DNA of 64,000 bases from Chamaea fasciata (Eukaryota > Chordata > Aves > Passeriformes > Sylviidae), in assembly GCA_029207755.1 (NCBI GenBank), contig JARCOQ010000002.1:4278001-4342000 (forward strand), read 5' to 3'. The notes under the pieces are model-generated. The model was not told where the DNA came from, ran no database searches, and worked only from the letters and a program-made list of their open reading frames with translations. Within the stretch, counting starts at the first letter, position 1; each line of letters opens with the position of its first letter. A program made the position numbers and the translations under genes. Below, in pieces: positions 51,401 through 60,900 of the stretch.

Positions 51401-54400
51401 CAAGGCCCAAGGGGTGAAATTCCTGGGAAGCCTGGCACACCAGCTCGAGTGTGTGTCTATGAAAACAGGGCATGTTTCACCTGAACTTACATCAGGAGGA
51501 ACGTGGCAATGAGCAGAAAGGTATTTCAGGATCACTGACGGCTTGAGTAAGCCATGATTGCTGTTGCAGTAAGCAGTGTTAAAGGATAAAGAAACCCATT
51601 CCAAAAACAGGAAGAAAGAATAAAAATAAAATTGGTTTTGTGCTTTACACAAGCAATAAAATAACCACTCCTGGACTCTTGCAGATGGGATGCCAATTTA
51701 TTTTGACCTGAGCTTCCCACAGGCAGAAATTTGCTGGGCTTGAACAATGCACTGCAGCAGGGAGGAATCATAAACACTTATGGGGCCTGATGCTGAACAG
51801 CCACTGGCTTCTCCTAGCAGCCCACACGTGGAAGAACTGCAGTAAAGCATGGTGCTGCCCCTCTGGTGGCCCTATCAGCACCACTAACCTGAATACAACT
51901 GAAGATTGCTTCTTATCTTTCTAATGCTCAGACCAGTCTGGTTTTGAATCATTCATGGGAAAAAGATTTCTACAACTTTTGGTTTCCACTACGCTACTCC
52001 AAACCATGCCAGGCCTCGCTGTGAGAAATCTGGCCCGCTATTTGGTGAGATATAAAACTTTCCTTTAACTGTACCCCATTATTCCCAGGCATACTTTTTT
52101 TCCCATGCACTAACAAATTCTGTTTCCTCTGTGCTAACACTTTTACAATAATATCCTCAGTCTCCCTGCAAAGCCACGCTGACTTGTTAAACTCCAATCT
52201 TCTGAGCCAGAATTCCCTCTCCTTCGCATTTTTGTGCCTTTCTGTGCACAAGAAGTCACTGGCCTGCACCCTTTAGATATCCAGGTTTTCCAAACCACAC
52301 ACGTTAATTCTCTGCGCATTTGAGAAGCCTGGGATGAACAGGGGCTTTGTTGAAGCTGGCTGTGGTAAATCAATATCCTTTGCAGATTAGCCACCAGTCA
52401 TCCACACTGACCAAAACCCTGTGTGTATCTCGTTAGAAAGGGCAAACAGGTGTATTTGCATATGTAAAAAACTCAGCTTACAACTTTGCTACCTGTTCCA
52501 TAGGGTTTCAGCTCTTTTAAAATCTGATGATGAATGATGAAGAAAAACTCCATGCATGTAAATCTGCCATAAATCTGGCAAGTGAGGTGTGGGTCTTTGT
52601 TTGCAGAAGACTTCCAGAAACACCTTCAGCAAGTGATGTGCTTCAATCTGACAAGAATTTCGTCCAGTGTCTTTTCTGTCTTTCCAAAAAGTGAAAACCT
52701 CATAGGGCACTAACGAGGCAGATAAGGCTTATCCTTACCAGCACATTACCACGACCCAGATACTGGTGCTAAGATATAAAGACACAACTCAAATTTGATG
52801 TGAAAACATTTCTGGCATGAGACTGCATAGCTGGATACATTGTGACCTGCAGGAAGTATGACTTAAATCCATGCCTAGGTGAGACTGTAGGAATGAAGTG
52901 CCCAGTGCCTCTGTCACAACCAGGTGTGAAGCAACTCCGCAGTGAGTGTGTAATAACAACTTGTCCTTCCACAACAGCTCTGCTGTCCCTAGACCACATT
53001 CATCTTATCCTGCTGTCCTGCAAACTGCTAAAGGCATATCTTTGTCTGCAAAGAACCAAGACAAGGTCCTCCAAACAGGTTTCCTTGCTGCTGGGTTCAG
53101 CAAGGCTCTATTTTGGTTCTGCCTGCTCAGATCCCAAATTCAGGCTGTAGAGTTGTCTCAGGAAAAGGAGCATCTGCCTCTCTCAAACACCTCTGTTAAC
53201 AGACCCAAGTGGAAACAGAATGGAAAACCAACCCCAGTTTGTGTGGGCTGGTTCATTTCCATGATAAAAGCCAGCAAGTTTCCAAGCAGCATCTATTGAT
53301 AAAGCAGTGCTGTTGTTTTCCCTTGTTCTCCAGATAAGCAGCTCCTGGGAATGTATGAGAAGGTATGTGTGATATGCTGCTCAACTGCAAAGCATCCTGC
53401 CAATTAGACAGGATGTGGAGCACAGGACAGAAGGCGTTTCCAAAATGCTGTCACCATGGCTTGGGACACTCAGACAATGAAACTGGGGAGTGAGGAGAGG
53501 TTCAGAAGGATCCTCCCTCTCTGGTGGCACAGGAAAAGCCTCAACTCCACTTATTCTGGGGTCTCTGCTAGGTGGGAGAAAGGGCTGCAGCACAGCTCAT
53601 GGAGTTTGGTTTTGCTGTTTTCAGTCCCTTGAGAGGGAGGCCTCCAGTCATGGGGATGTGGAAGTCTGGCAAACCTGATCCTTTCCAGGACTCTTTGCTG
53701 CAGACATGCTATTTACTGTCAAGCAGGTCCCAAATCTGCCCAGACCTGAGGAGTAAAGTGGGGTCACATAGTACCTCTCCCCCTTAAATAAACAGAAGTT
53801 ATAAATATAAATAAGTTATAAATATAACTTACATAGAAGTCATAAATATAAATATAATAGATATACATTTAAAGAGTAATATAAATATTACTCTTTAAAT
53901 ATATAAGAGTATATTTAAAGGTTTAAAGTAGATTTAAAGATATTCCCTTTATTTTCACAGACACACTGCACAAACGTGTCATTTTGATGGGTTTGGGAGG
54001 AAACACCGAAAACAAGTGTATTCGAGGTTGAATGTTAAGCAAAAAGGAAAAAAGAAGAAGGGAAAAGGAACACTTTACCTTTCAGAATGAAAGCAAATCA
54101 TCAGAGCTTCCTGAGAAAGGGATATTGCCTCCTGGCAGAGCTAATCATGGTGTGATGCACATTCTTAATCTCAGCTCCACGGCTGCCAGGGTGGCCTGAG
54201 ACCTCCCTCAGCCCAGCTCACCTCCTGTCCTGCTGCTCTGAGGACCAGGATGGTCAGAGATTTCAGATTTCAGCCCTCTCACCTGCCCACTCCTGCATCC
54301 CCTCCAATTCAGTCCCCCTGGGTGACGTCTCCTCAGTGCAGTTTTCCTAAGGACAGGGTGAGTGCTGCCCACCCAGGAGGTTGCCCAGAAGGGTGAGGTG

Positions 54401-57400
54401 AGCAGAGAACTGCCCTCAGCCCTGGAAAAGCTTTCCTTCAGCTGACTCCATGCACCAACAGGAAAAATGGAGATCTAGAGGGAGTAGCTGCAGAAAAGAA
54501 ACATGGCAATGGAGGTGTCACAGTATTAAATGACATCTGTTGGCAGGCACAAAGAAGAGGGGAGCCTGCCCAAAACACACCTGCCTGCTGCACCTCTGCA
54601 GCTCAGGGAACCCATCACACCATAGGGAGCCACTCAAGTGAAATTCAGTCTTGGATTGTTTCCCTTTGCTGTGCAAGTAAAGTTCAAGTGTCTCCATGCT
54701 CCCAAGCCCCTACAGAGAGGCTGGGAAGAGGAATTCCACGACTGCTGTGGAACATGGGCTGCAGAAAGCCACAAGCACTTTCAGTGGATGCCTTAACTCA
54801 CAACATCTGCAGGAAGGTTTGGGAACCCACAAGCCATGGGAATTACACAGCTTGGGCCAAATCTGAAGATGTAAACTAACAAATCAACACAAAAGTTTCT
54901 GACAGTTTTTGTACCATGAGTGCAGAGAATGTTTTGTGGCTGATTTGCTTTACAAGTGGCTTAGCTCTCCCCAGTGCAATTTTACACATTTTTGATATGA
55001 CCTCATGTTAACAATCTGTGGTATAAACTTCACGATTTCTTTTCATCTTACATAACACTGGAAAGAAAACTGATTTTCAAATTCATTTTGCATCAAGAAG
55101 ATGGGCCAAAAAAAAAACCCCAAACCCCTCAAACAACAAAACAAAACGCTGAAGATCAACAGACTCACAAAATTACGTGAACTGCAAGGGCAGGGTTTTG
55201 CTGCCTTTTTCTCCCTCTTTAGGATCTTAAATAGTTTCAGTTGCTGCTTTCAATGTGGCACATTCCTCACAGCAGGATGGCTAAGACCAATAGGTACTAG
55301 CCCCTAAGTAGCAGCAAAACCACACTAACCCCTCTAAGAGAGAGATCCCAACTCTCTTGCTTCTGTGGGTTTCTCACAACTAGGGTCTTCCCGCCGGAGA
55401 CGTGATGGAAATCAGCCGGCTAGGTCAGCCCTCTGCCCTTTTCCTCCTAATGCTGGTAATCCTCATGTGTCCCATTAGAGCAAAGAGCTTGCCAGTTATG
55501 CCAGCAGGAAAGCATGGAACAGCTCTGCCTGCCACTGATGAAGCAAACAGGGAAACGACAGCACTCCTCTCGTTCCTGCTGCACAGGATCATTAAATCTG
55601 GTTTTAAAGCAAAAAAAAAAAAAAAAAAAGACTGCGGTGAGCCTCTGTGTCCTGCCTGTGAAAAGCTCTCAGGAAGAAACAGAGCAGAGAATCAGCTGGT
55701 GGGAAATCAAGTTCTTGCTCTTGGCTCTATTTTGGTCTAATATTTTCTTACATTTGGGACAATAAACACCTTTTTGGAAGCTTGGGGCAGGACCGAGCGC
55801 ACTACTTATAGAATATCTTGAAAATTGAGATGTTTTAAAAATAAGAATAGATTCAGCAACTTACAGATTATCAAAAAAAAAAAAAACAACAGGTAACACA
55901 GGAAAAAGGTGGGAAATAGAGGCAAATGGGCAGAATCAAGAGCAGGAAGCTCTTATGTCAGACACCAGAGAAGCTTCTTGGCCACCAGACCTTCTGTATG
56001 TGTCACATGTGCCTCCAAAAGGGAAATGGCAGGTGTGCTCCTTTCTACCCAACTTTCTACTTTGCTCTTTTCTCCCTGAAGAGGGAGAAAATACTCAAGG
56101 GGCACAGTCCTGTGTGTGGAGAGGAGAGGGGGTGAGGGAGAGTGTCCTCAACGTGCCAAAATACCTGTTTCAGCCCTAAATTATAACAAATTAGGAGCTC
56201 AGTTCCCCCTCCCCTCTGATACACCACGGGATACTACAGTGAAAAAGAATAAAACAAGTGTTAACAGTGAGCGAACTCGGCTCTGTCAAACCTGAGAAGC
56301 ATTGCAAAGCCAAACGTTTGTCATGCCACATAAGTAGTCTGCGGTGAGCTGGTTTCACCACTGCTTGATCCTTCTCCACCCCAAAATCTATTTAGATAAT
56401 TCGGCCGAGGACATTTTTTGTAACAAACACACCTGAACAGGCCAAATCTTTAACCCTTGCCTGTGGGACAGGTCAGCACAGACAACAAGGATGGCGATGG
56501 GTGCTATCACAATTGCCCAGCTGAGTTTTGCACTGGAGATCTTCAAAGAAAAACTGAAGTGGTGCTTGAAGCACACTGCTCCCTGGCTCTGTTGCGTGTC
56601 CCCGGGTACAGGGGCTGCATCCACGCAGAAAAAGGCTTATCTGGGAAGATAACATAAAGTGTTTAGTAAGGTCTCTGCTTAGCAGAGAGAAATACCAAAT
56701 GTCCTCTTTCATAATTTGAGGCTTTGCCAATGTTGTAATCACCTTTCTATTTCCTGTGCCCCTCCTAAAAATAAATATTCTTTTTCCCTTGCCACTTTAA
56801 AGAACTGAAAAGCTCGCGAATCCAGCCTGACACGACCAAAGCCAGCACCACCATTCCCATTCTGAATGAATGGGACAGGAGGCACAGGGAGGTGAACTGC
56901 CTGGCCCAAGAGGGTGTTGCACAGGAGAAGGCTCGAACATAAACACCAGGGAAGCCAGACTCCTGTTCACCAGCCGTGTGCCCACCCTGAGGCATGAGAT
57001 CCAACGCTCCTGAAGCACGGGGCGCATGGAAAAAAAGGGACAGAAAACCCTCTGGGGGTGTGCCACTCATCTACCTCGCTCAAGCACAGGTTCTCAGGTC
57101 CCCTTCCCTGACCCAAAATGCTCTAAAAAAATGAGACCTCCCAATCCAGTGGGACAGGGGCTACCCACAGCTGAGGGTGTGAATTCCAACTGCTGCTGCA
57201 CGGGTTGGGAAGGAACCAACCCCAAGGAGCCTGTCAGTCCAGGAAGGTTTGTTCTCTTATGTCCCCAATTTAATGACTCTTTAAAACCTCCTTTCAAAAT
57301 GATACCTTTTAAAATCTAACACTCTAATCACACTTCAGAGATTAATAAGTAAAAATAAGAACTCTTCCTCGCTCCCCTTTCACAGAGGTAATTTCTTCCC

Positions 57401-57639
57401 AAACCATCCCCCTGCTTTCCAAATATGCACTAAAACCTGTAAAAGAGTCTGAGGTGCACGATAGAAGTTGGGGCGAGGGGAAAGAGACCTTTATCTGAAC
57501 CCCAGCAGAGAGATATTTTGAATCTCCCTTATCGCCTTCAGGAAGAAATTGCTTTGCAAGGTGGAGCTGAAGCAGATCGCAGAGCCAGCCACAAGCTAGT
57601 GGAAATAATAATAATAAAAAAAGTTTTCTTTACCTCCAT
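29800..57639 (-). CDS. RCSD1: RCSD1 / CapZIP (CapZ-interacting protein), complete coding sequence in six exons
   Basis: The coding exons are 57639-57634, 36536-36429, 34007-33918, 32667-32596, 31275-31081 and 30498-29800. Every coding junction falls on a codon boundary and has GT/AG ends. The product is 389 residues, against about 416 in human. CapZIP is a cytoplasmic phosphoprotein of muscle and blood cells that binds the F-actin capping protein CapZ. Stress-activated kinases (JNK, p38 and MAPKAP-K2) phosphorylate it and weaken that binding. Family blocks are [12 protein letters not shown] (residues 16-27), [49 protein letters not shown] and [18 protein letters not shown] (158-175, the likely CapZ-contacting basic segment). 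Many SP/TP sites lie at 107-130. The acidic, low-complexity C-terminal half carries a tandem 29-residue duplication. No catalytic domain is expected. Confidence 0.94.
30154..30327 (-). repeat. RCSD1: 87-bp coding tandem duplication in RCSD1 exon 6
   Basis: Two adjacent in-frame 87-base units (30327-30241 and 30240-30154) encode 29 residues each. They start [10 protein letters not shown] and [10 protein letters not shown]. Of 29 residues, 17 match, so the event is not recent. Confidence 0.9.
30499..31080 (-). other. RCSD1: RCSD1 intron 5
   Basis: This 582-base intron runs from GTAGGA to CCTCCCAG. It contains only unique sequence and no other feature that I can support. Confidence 0.85.
31081..31275 (-). 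CDS. RCSD1: RCSD1 exon 5: Ser/Thr-Pro-rich phosphorylation region
   Basis: The 195-base exon lies between TTCATTGCAG and GTAGGA. It encodes residues 93-157, with [19 protein letters not shown], a dense [10 protein letters not shown] cluster and [17 protein letters not shown]. Proline-directed sites include Ser107, Ser110, Ser118 and Ser129. The SPKSPGLK serines fall where stress-kinase sites have been reported in human CapZIP. That correspondence is from memory and by position. Confidence 0.95.
31276..32595 (-). other. RCSD1: RCSD1 intron 4
   Basis: This 1.3-kb intron is GC-moderate. It is open over a long stretch on the minus strand (31447-32166) but shows no protein-family signature there. 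A short (CA)n lies near 32,048. Confidence 0.85.
32596..32667 (-). CDS. RCSD1: RCSD1 exon 4: start of the RCSD region
   Basis: The 72-base exon lies between TATTTTGCAG and GTAAGT. It encodes residues 69-92: [10 protein letters not shown] followed by [14 protein letters not shown]. The second half corresponds to the mammalian KVKSSPLIEKLQ block. Confidence 0.95.
32668..33917 (-). other. RCSD1: RCSD1 intron 3
   Basis: This 1.25-kb intron runs from the GTGAGT donor to the TATTTTGCAG acceptor. I see nothing further in it. Confidence 0.85.
33918..34007 (-). CDS. RCSD1: RCSD1 exon 3: basic proline-rich segment
   Basis: The 90-base exon lies between TTCTCTTAG and GTGAGT. It encodes residues 39-68, beginning [18 protein letters not shown] and ending ETSDNGEQ. 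The block [13 protein letters not shown] matches mammalian CapZIP. Both ends fall on codon boundaries. Confidence 0.94.
34008..36428 (-). other. RCSD1: RCSD1 intron 2
   Basis: This 2.4-kb intron begins with a tandemly duplicated donor region (36,409-36,430). No repeats or other genes are recognised in the remainder. Confidence 0.85.
36429..36536 (-). CDS. RCSD1: RCSD1 exon 2: conserved N-terminal block
   Basis: The 108-base exon follows TTTGTCAG and ends before GTAAGG. It encodes residues 3-38: [20 protein letters not shown], then [16 protein letters not shown]. The [11 protein letters not shown] core is nearly identical across vertebrate CapZIP proteins. A second copy of the donor context lies 19 bases downstream (GTAAGC starting at 36409). 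Using it would add 19 bases and shift the frame. Confidence 0.95.
40460..40530. repeat. Imperfect 70-base hairpin in RCSD1 intron 1
   Basis: The left arm 40460-40483 pairs with the right arm 40507-40530. There are 13 uninterrupted Watson-Crick pairs (GAAATGATCTGGG with CCCAGATCATTTC), then a one-base bulge, six more pairs, a second bulge and two pairs. The loop is about 23 bases. The size and shape resemble a microRNA precursor or a small inverted-repeat element. Neither identity is established. Confidence 0.6.
47985..48240 (+). mobile_element. CR1 LINE 3' end, sense orientation
   Basis: It contains GAGGTTTAAATAGGATATTA, AGCACTGGAACAGGTTCCCA, GGTCTCTTCCAATGTAGATG and the terminal ATTCTGTGATT. 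It is in RCSD1 intron 1, antisense to the gene. Confidence 0.9.
53867..53900. repeat. Perfect AT-rich palindrome (15-bp arms, 4-base centre)
   Basis: ATTTAAAGAGTAATA, then TAAA, then TATTACTCTTTAAAT. It sits inside a 160-base block of ATAAATATAA-type repeats (53,790-53,945). Confidence 0.95.
55405..55740 (+). CDS. Candidate small secreted-peptide-like reading frame (unassigned)
   Basis: From an ATG in good context (G at -3, G at +4) the frame opens [10 protein letters not shown], followed by a hydrophobic run [16 protein letters not shown] that would serve as a signal peptide. A segment rich in helix-formers then reads [18 protein letters not shown]. It next runs through the 19-base poly-A as a lysine string and ends after 111 residues. 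An acceptor-like CTCACAACTAG lies 17 bases upstream of the ATG. The general plan recalls small neuropeptide or CART-type precursors, but I recognise no family. It lies antisense within RCSD1 intron 1 and may be chance. Confidence 0.15.
   Translation: MEISRLGQPSALFLLMLVILMCPIRAKSLPVMPAGKHGTALPATDEANRETTALLSFLLHRIIKSGFKAKKKKKKDCGEPLCPACEKLSGRNRAENQLVGNQVLALGSILV
55611..55629. repeat. 19-base poly-A tract
   Basis: Simple A run that interrupts the small plus-strand reading frame starting at 55,405. Confidence 0.95.
57634..57639 (-). CDS. RCSD1: RCSD1 exon 1 (two codons: Met-Glu)
   Basis: The ATG at 57639-57637 is followed by GAG and then a GTAAAG donor. Joining to exon 2 gives MENRPAET, matching the start of mammalian CapZIP (MEERPAET). 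The rest of exon 1 is 5' UTR extending to the right. Its start is not visible in the sequence. The assignment rests on the consensus donor, the in-phase join and the GC-rich promoter just upstream. Confidence 0.8.
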
Positions 57640-57900
57640 GTCCTGCAAGAGAGAGGTGTCCTCGGGGCAATCTTTCTTCCCCACCCCTTTCCCTGTTATC
57701 TGTGGGAAAGGTTCGGCCGAGGCAGAGCAGAGCCGCGCCGCCGTGGAGGGGTGGGAGATCCCAGCTCCTGCTCAGCCCGGACTGACAGCGCCCGGCGACT
57801 GGCCCTGCACTACGAACAAGGAAGAAGGGCGGGTGGGTTGAGAGGAAGGGAGGGAGGGAGGGGAGAGGAGGGGGAGGCAAGGCAATCAGGGTTTAAATTT
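57640..57900 (-). promoter_or_regulatory. RCSD1: RCSD1 5' UTR and promoter region
   Basis: A short GC-rich and CpG-containing patch (about 57,710-57,800) lies immediately upstream of the two-codon exon. Beyond it is a G/A-rich run of GGGAGGGA and GGAAG elements (57,820-57,885), which could bind ETS or Sp/KLF factors. No TATA box is evident. The start site probably lies within 57,700-57,850. This is inferred from composition and position only. Confidence 0.5.
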
Positions 57901-60900
57901 AGACACAAATCTAAACAGACACTGTCCTTCCCGCAGCGCGGGGCTCGTCAGACAACAAGCAACAAGCGCTGCCTCCGCGCCAAACTTGGGGTCACCGCAT
58001 GTGCATTTCCTCTCCCTCCTTCTCTCTTCCCCTTCCTATTTTCTAACACCTTATCTTTACTCCCCTCCCACCCCTCCGTTCAGTCTCTATTTCTCTCCCC
58101 TGTTTGCAATTCCTGCCCTGGTATCTCTGCTTCGGTCTCTCTGCTGTCCACACTTCCCTCTCCCAGGCTGCAGGGTCCCTTGCCTCTTTATTTGTGAGGA
58201 GAGAATCCCTTTCCTTCTAACTGCAGCTTTCCTTTCTCTTCCTTCTTTTCGGTGATTTCGCTCAGCAACGAACCGTCTTTAGAAGGGCAGAATAGGAGGA
58301 GAGCGAGGATGGTTATTGGGTTTGAACAGAATTTTAAGGCGTTGTCCTGGTGCGCGGCTGGGACTCCCAGGAAGGACAAATATCTACTGGGTGATGCGGC
58401 AGAGAGAAGACAGGGCTGAACTGTGGGTCACTAGCAGAGGGTCCCCATGCAAGGTTCTCACTGTCCAGCTGTAAAGCAGGACCAGCTCCTTGAATTTGTG
58501 TCTCACACCACCTGGTCAGGAGGAGCAGGTTGTTCTCTTCTCCCTTCGCAGGGATGGACACACTTGGGCACTGGAAGCGAGAAAAACGGTGGTAGAAAAA
58601 TTCGGATGGGGAAAAACAAGCCTCCGGCATGTTTTTGCTGCTGTTTGCCTTACCACGCTGATCACAGTGTTGCAAACCGGACATCTCTTCTCGCAACTGT
58701 TTGCATATGCTCCTCCTCGAAGAATTTCAGTCCCCACCTCTCGAGAGCTGGGTGGTGCAGAGGAATTTGGAAGCGCTCCCTTTGTCTTCTGCTGGCTTCC
58801 TCGCCTGGAGTGCAGCTGCAAAGTGACACAATGTCCTATCGTCATTTTGGCACGATACCTTGGGGGCAGAAGAGAGTTTTTTCATGTTTTCTAGAAGGGA
58901 TGCATACTTCTCCTTAGCAGCGTTTCACAAGTCCCTGCTGGCTGTGGCTGAAAACGCTCCAGCATGGATTTAAATGCGAGCATCATGATATCCCAGCTCC
59001 CTGTTACCGATAGTGGCTCTTCCAGTGTAGTTAACTGTTGCTGTCCTGCATGCTGCAGGGCTCCCATGGAATTTAAACCGTGATCCAGTTTTCTCCCAGA
59101 TTCAATATACAATAGTCACTCTGTTCTTAGCCAAAAGAATGATAGGCTGAGTTGCTGCAATCTGGAGATTAGGCAAGAGGACTAATTAATCTTCTGTTGT
59201 TGAAACACTAGATTAGATAAAACCCATCTACTGTAAGCAACCAGAAGATGCTGAAACTGTAGATATAAGAAAATAAAATCTAAAATAAATATGAAAATGA
59301 AACGACCACTTGTTTGGAAATCCTATTTGACTTCTTCAAATCCTGACAATGGTACATTAGGAGAGAGAACAGAAATTGAATTGAGAGGTAGAGTTGAGGC
59401 AGGGAGGGTAAGATTCTTCCACTGCCCATGCTTTGCCTGCTCTGGGGGCAGAAGGAGGATTTCAAGCTGAGGGATTTCACTGGACATGGGTCACAAATGT
59501 TGCTTTCAAAATATCTGCCACATAACATACCATCAAAAGGCACACCCCCATGTTCCCTGCTTCTCAGGGCTGTTTCAGTATTTCTTTCCACTTTAACGGG
59601 TTGTACTGTGCAGAGGAAATCGTCTGCTGAGGTGTTCAGAAAAGGAAACTGCTAGGCAGGGGCAGTATCACTTCACCCATACCAGCAAAGCAAAAGCCGT
59701 TGCACCTGCCCCACCACAATTCCTCACTCCATTTATTTCTGCCTCCAAGTATCCTGCCACAAAGCAAATCTTTGCTGCCTGCTGGATTCCCAAACGCCAC
59801 TGCTCTGGGCATGGCACACAGTACTCAGAGTACTTTTGTCATTTTGACACTTTTCAATGCTAAATCTTCCTTTCTGAAGGAACAAGGGACAAATGCACAA
59901 AAACATGTATGTTTTTCTCCAGACAGGATGACATGAGGTGTGGATTTGTTCTCCTCTTTCTTGTTTCTGGACTGAAAACCACCAGAAAATCTGAACAAAT
60001 GACCCACATGCTTTAGCTGCAAGAACGTTGAAACAAACCTTATTAAGGGAGGTTCTACAGAGAAAGTGGGTGTTTTACATGATGTGCATTTGAAAGTATT
60101 TTGAGGCATCTTCCAGTATGACTCTTTGCATCCTTCTGTATGCATCCTGCTTACAAACCTGGGATGCAGCAGTGTCTAAGAGACTAACTTGTTCTTACAT
60201 CCAAAAAAAAAAGTTCCACATCTGTTCTGCTCTGCAGTAAAAAAAAAATAGTCATCAGTAGTGCCATTAAAACAGGCTCTGGGGGAAATTTCATTTGACT
60301 GAGAAAATGCTGCAACTGGGGGCCCCTGGATGTTACAGCTTCCTGTCTGATGCTTTTCAAGACATGTGAAGCCAACACAGCAAGTTTGCTTCAGAAGAAA
60401 TGACTGGCACTCCTGCTACAGGCAGCATGTGAAGGAGAGGTGCAAGGAACTCCTTCATTCCTGCAAAACAGGTGGCGTAAGAGGTTCTGCCACACTCAGA
60501 AACACCGCGAGCAACATTTGCTGGCTTCCTGCATTTTGGCTGCAAAGGATGGACAATGGAGCCTCTGGGAGCAACAAAAAGGAGATGCAGAGACATGGCT
60601 ATGCTTTATTCAAAAACCAGTTAGTTAAAAGAGCTTTGGAGGGCATCTGAAACTTTTGTCTCTGGCATTTGTGTCCCTGCAGTTATCTCATTCGGGTGTG
60701 TCTGCCTAGCTGCCAAATCTGGGAAGGTATGTTTGCCAGGGTGGTGGGAGAGCAAAGGCTCGAGGGAGCTGTGGGTTCCTGCAAGACAGATTGCAATTCT
60801 GTGCTTTGTTAAGACATTTGTTGAGTGTTTTAGGACAGCTCACCTGTCAGTGCCAGTATCTGAGGTTGTTATGTGCACCTCTCTGCCTGGCCTTGGCTCC

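Larger units (their letters stand above)
36537..57633 (-). other. RCSD1: RCSD1 intron 1 (21 kb)
   Basis: This large first intron runs from the GTAAAG donor of the two-codon exon to the TTTGTCAG acceptor. It contains a hairpin at 40,460-40,530, a plus-strand CR1 tail at 47,985-48,240, an AT-rich block with a perfect palindrome near 53.8-53.95 kb, a 19-base poly-A at 55,611 and a small plus-strand secreted-peptide-like frame at 55,405. I recognise no other gene. Confidence 0.8.
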
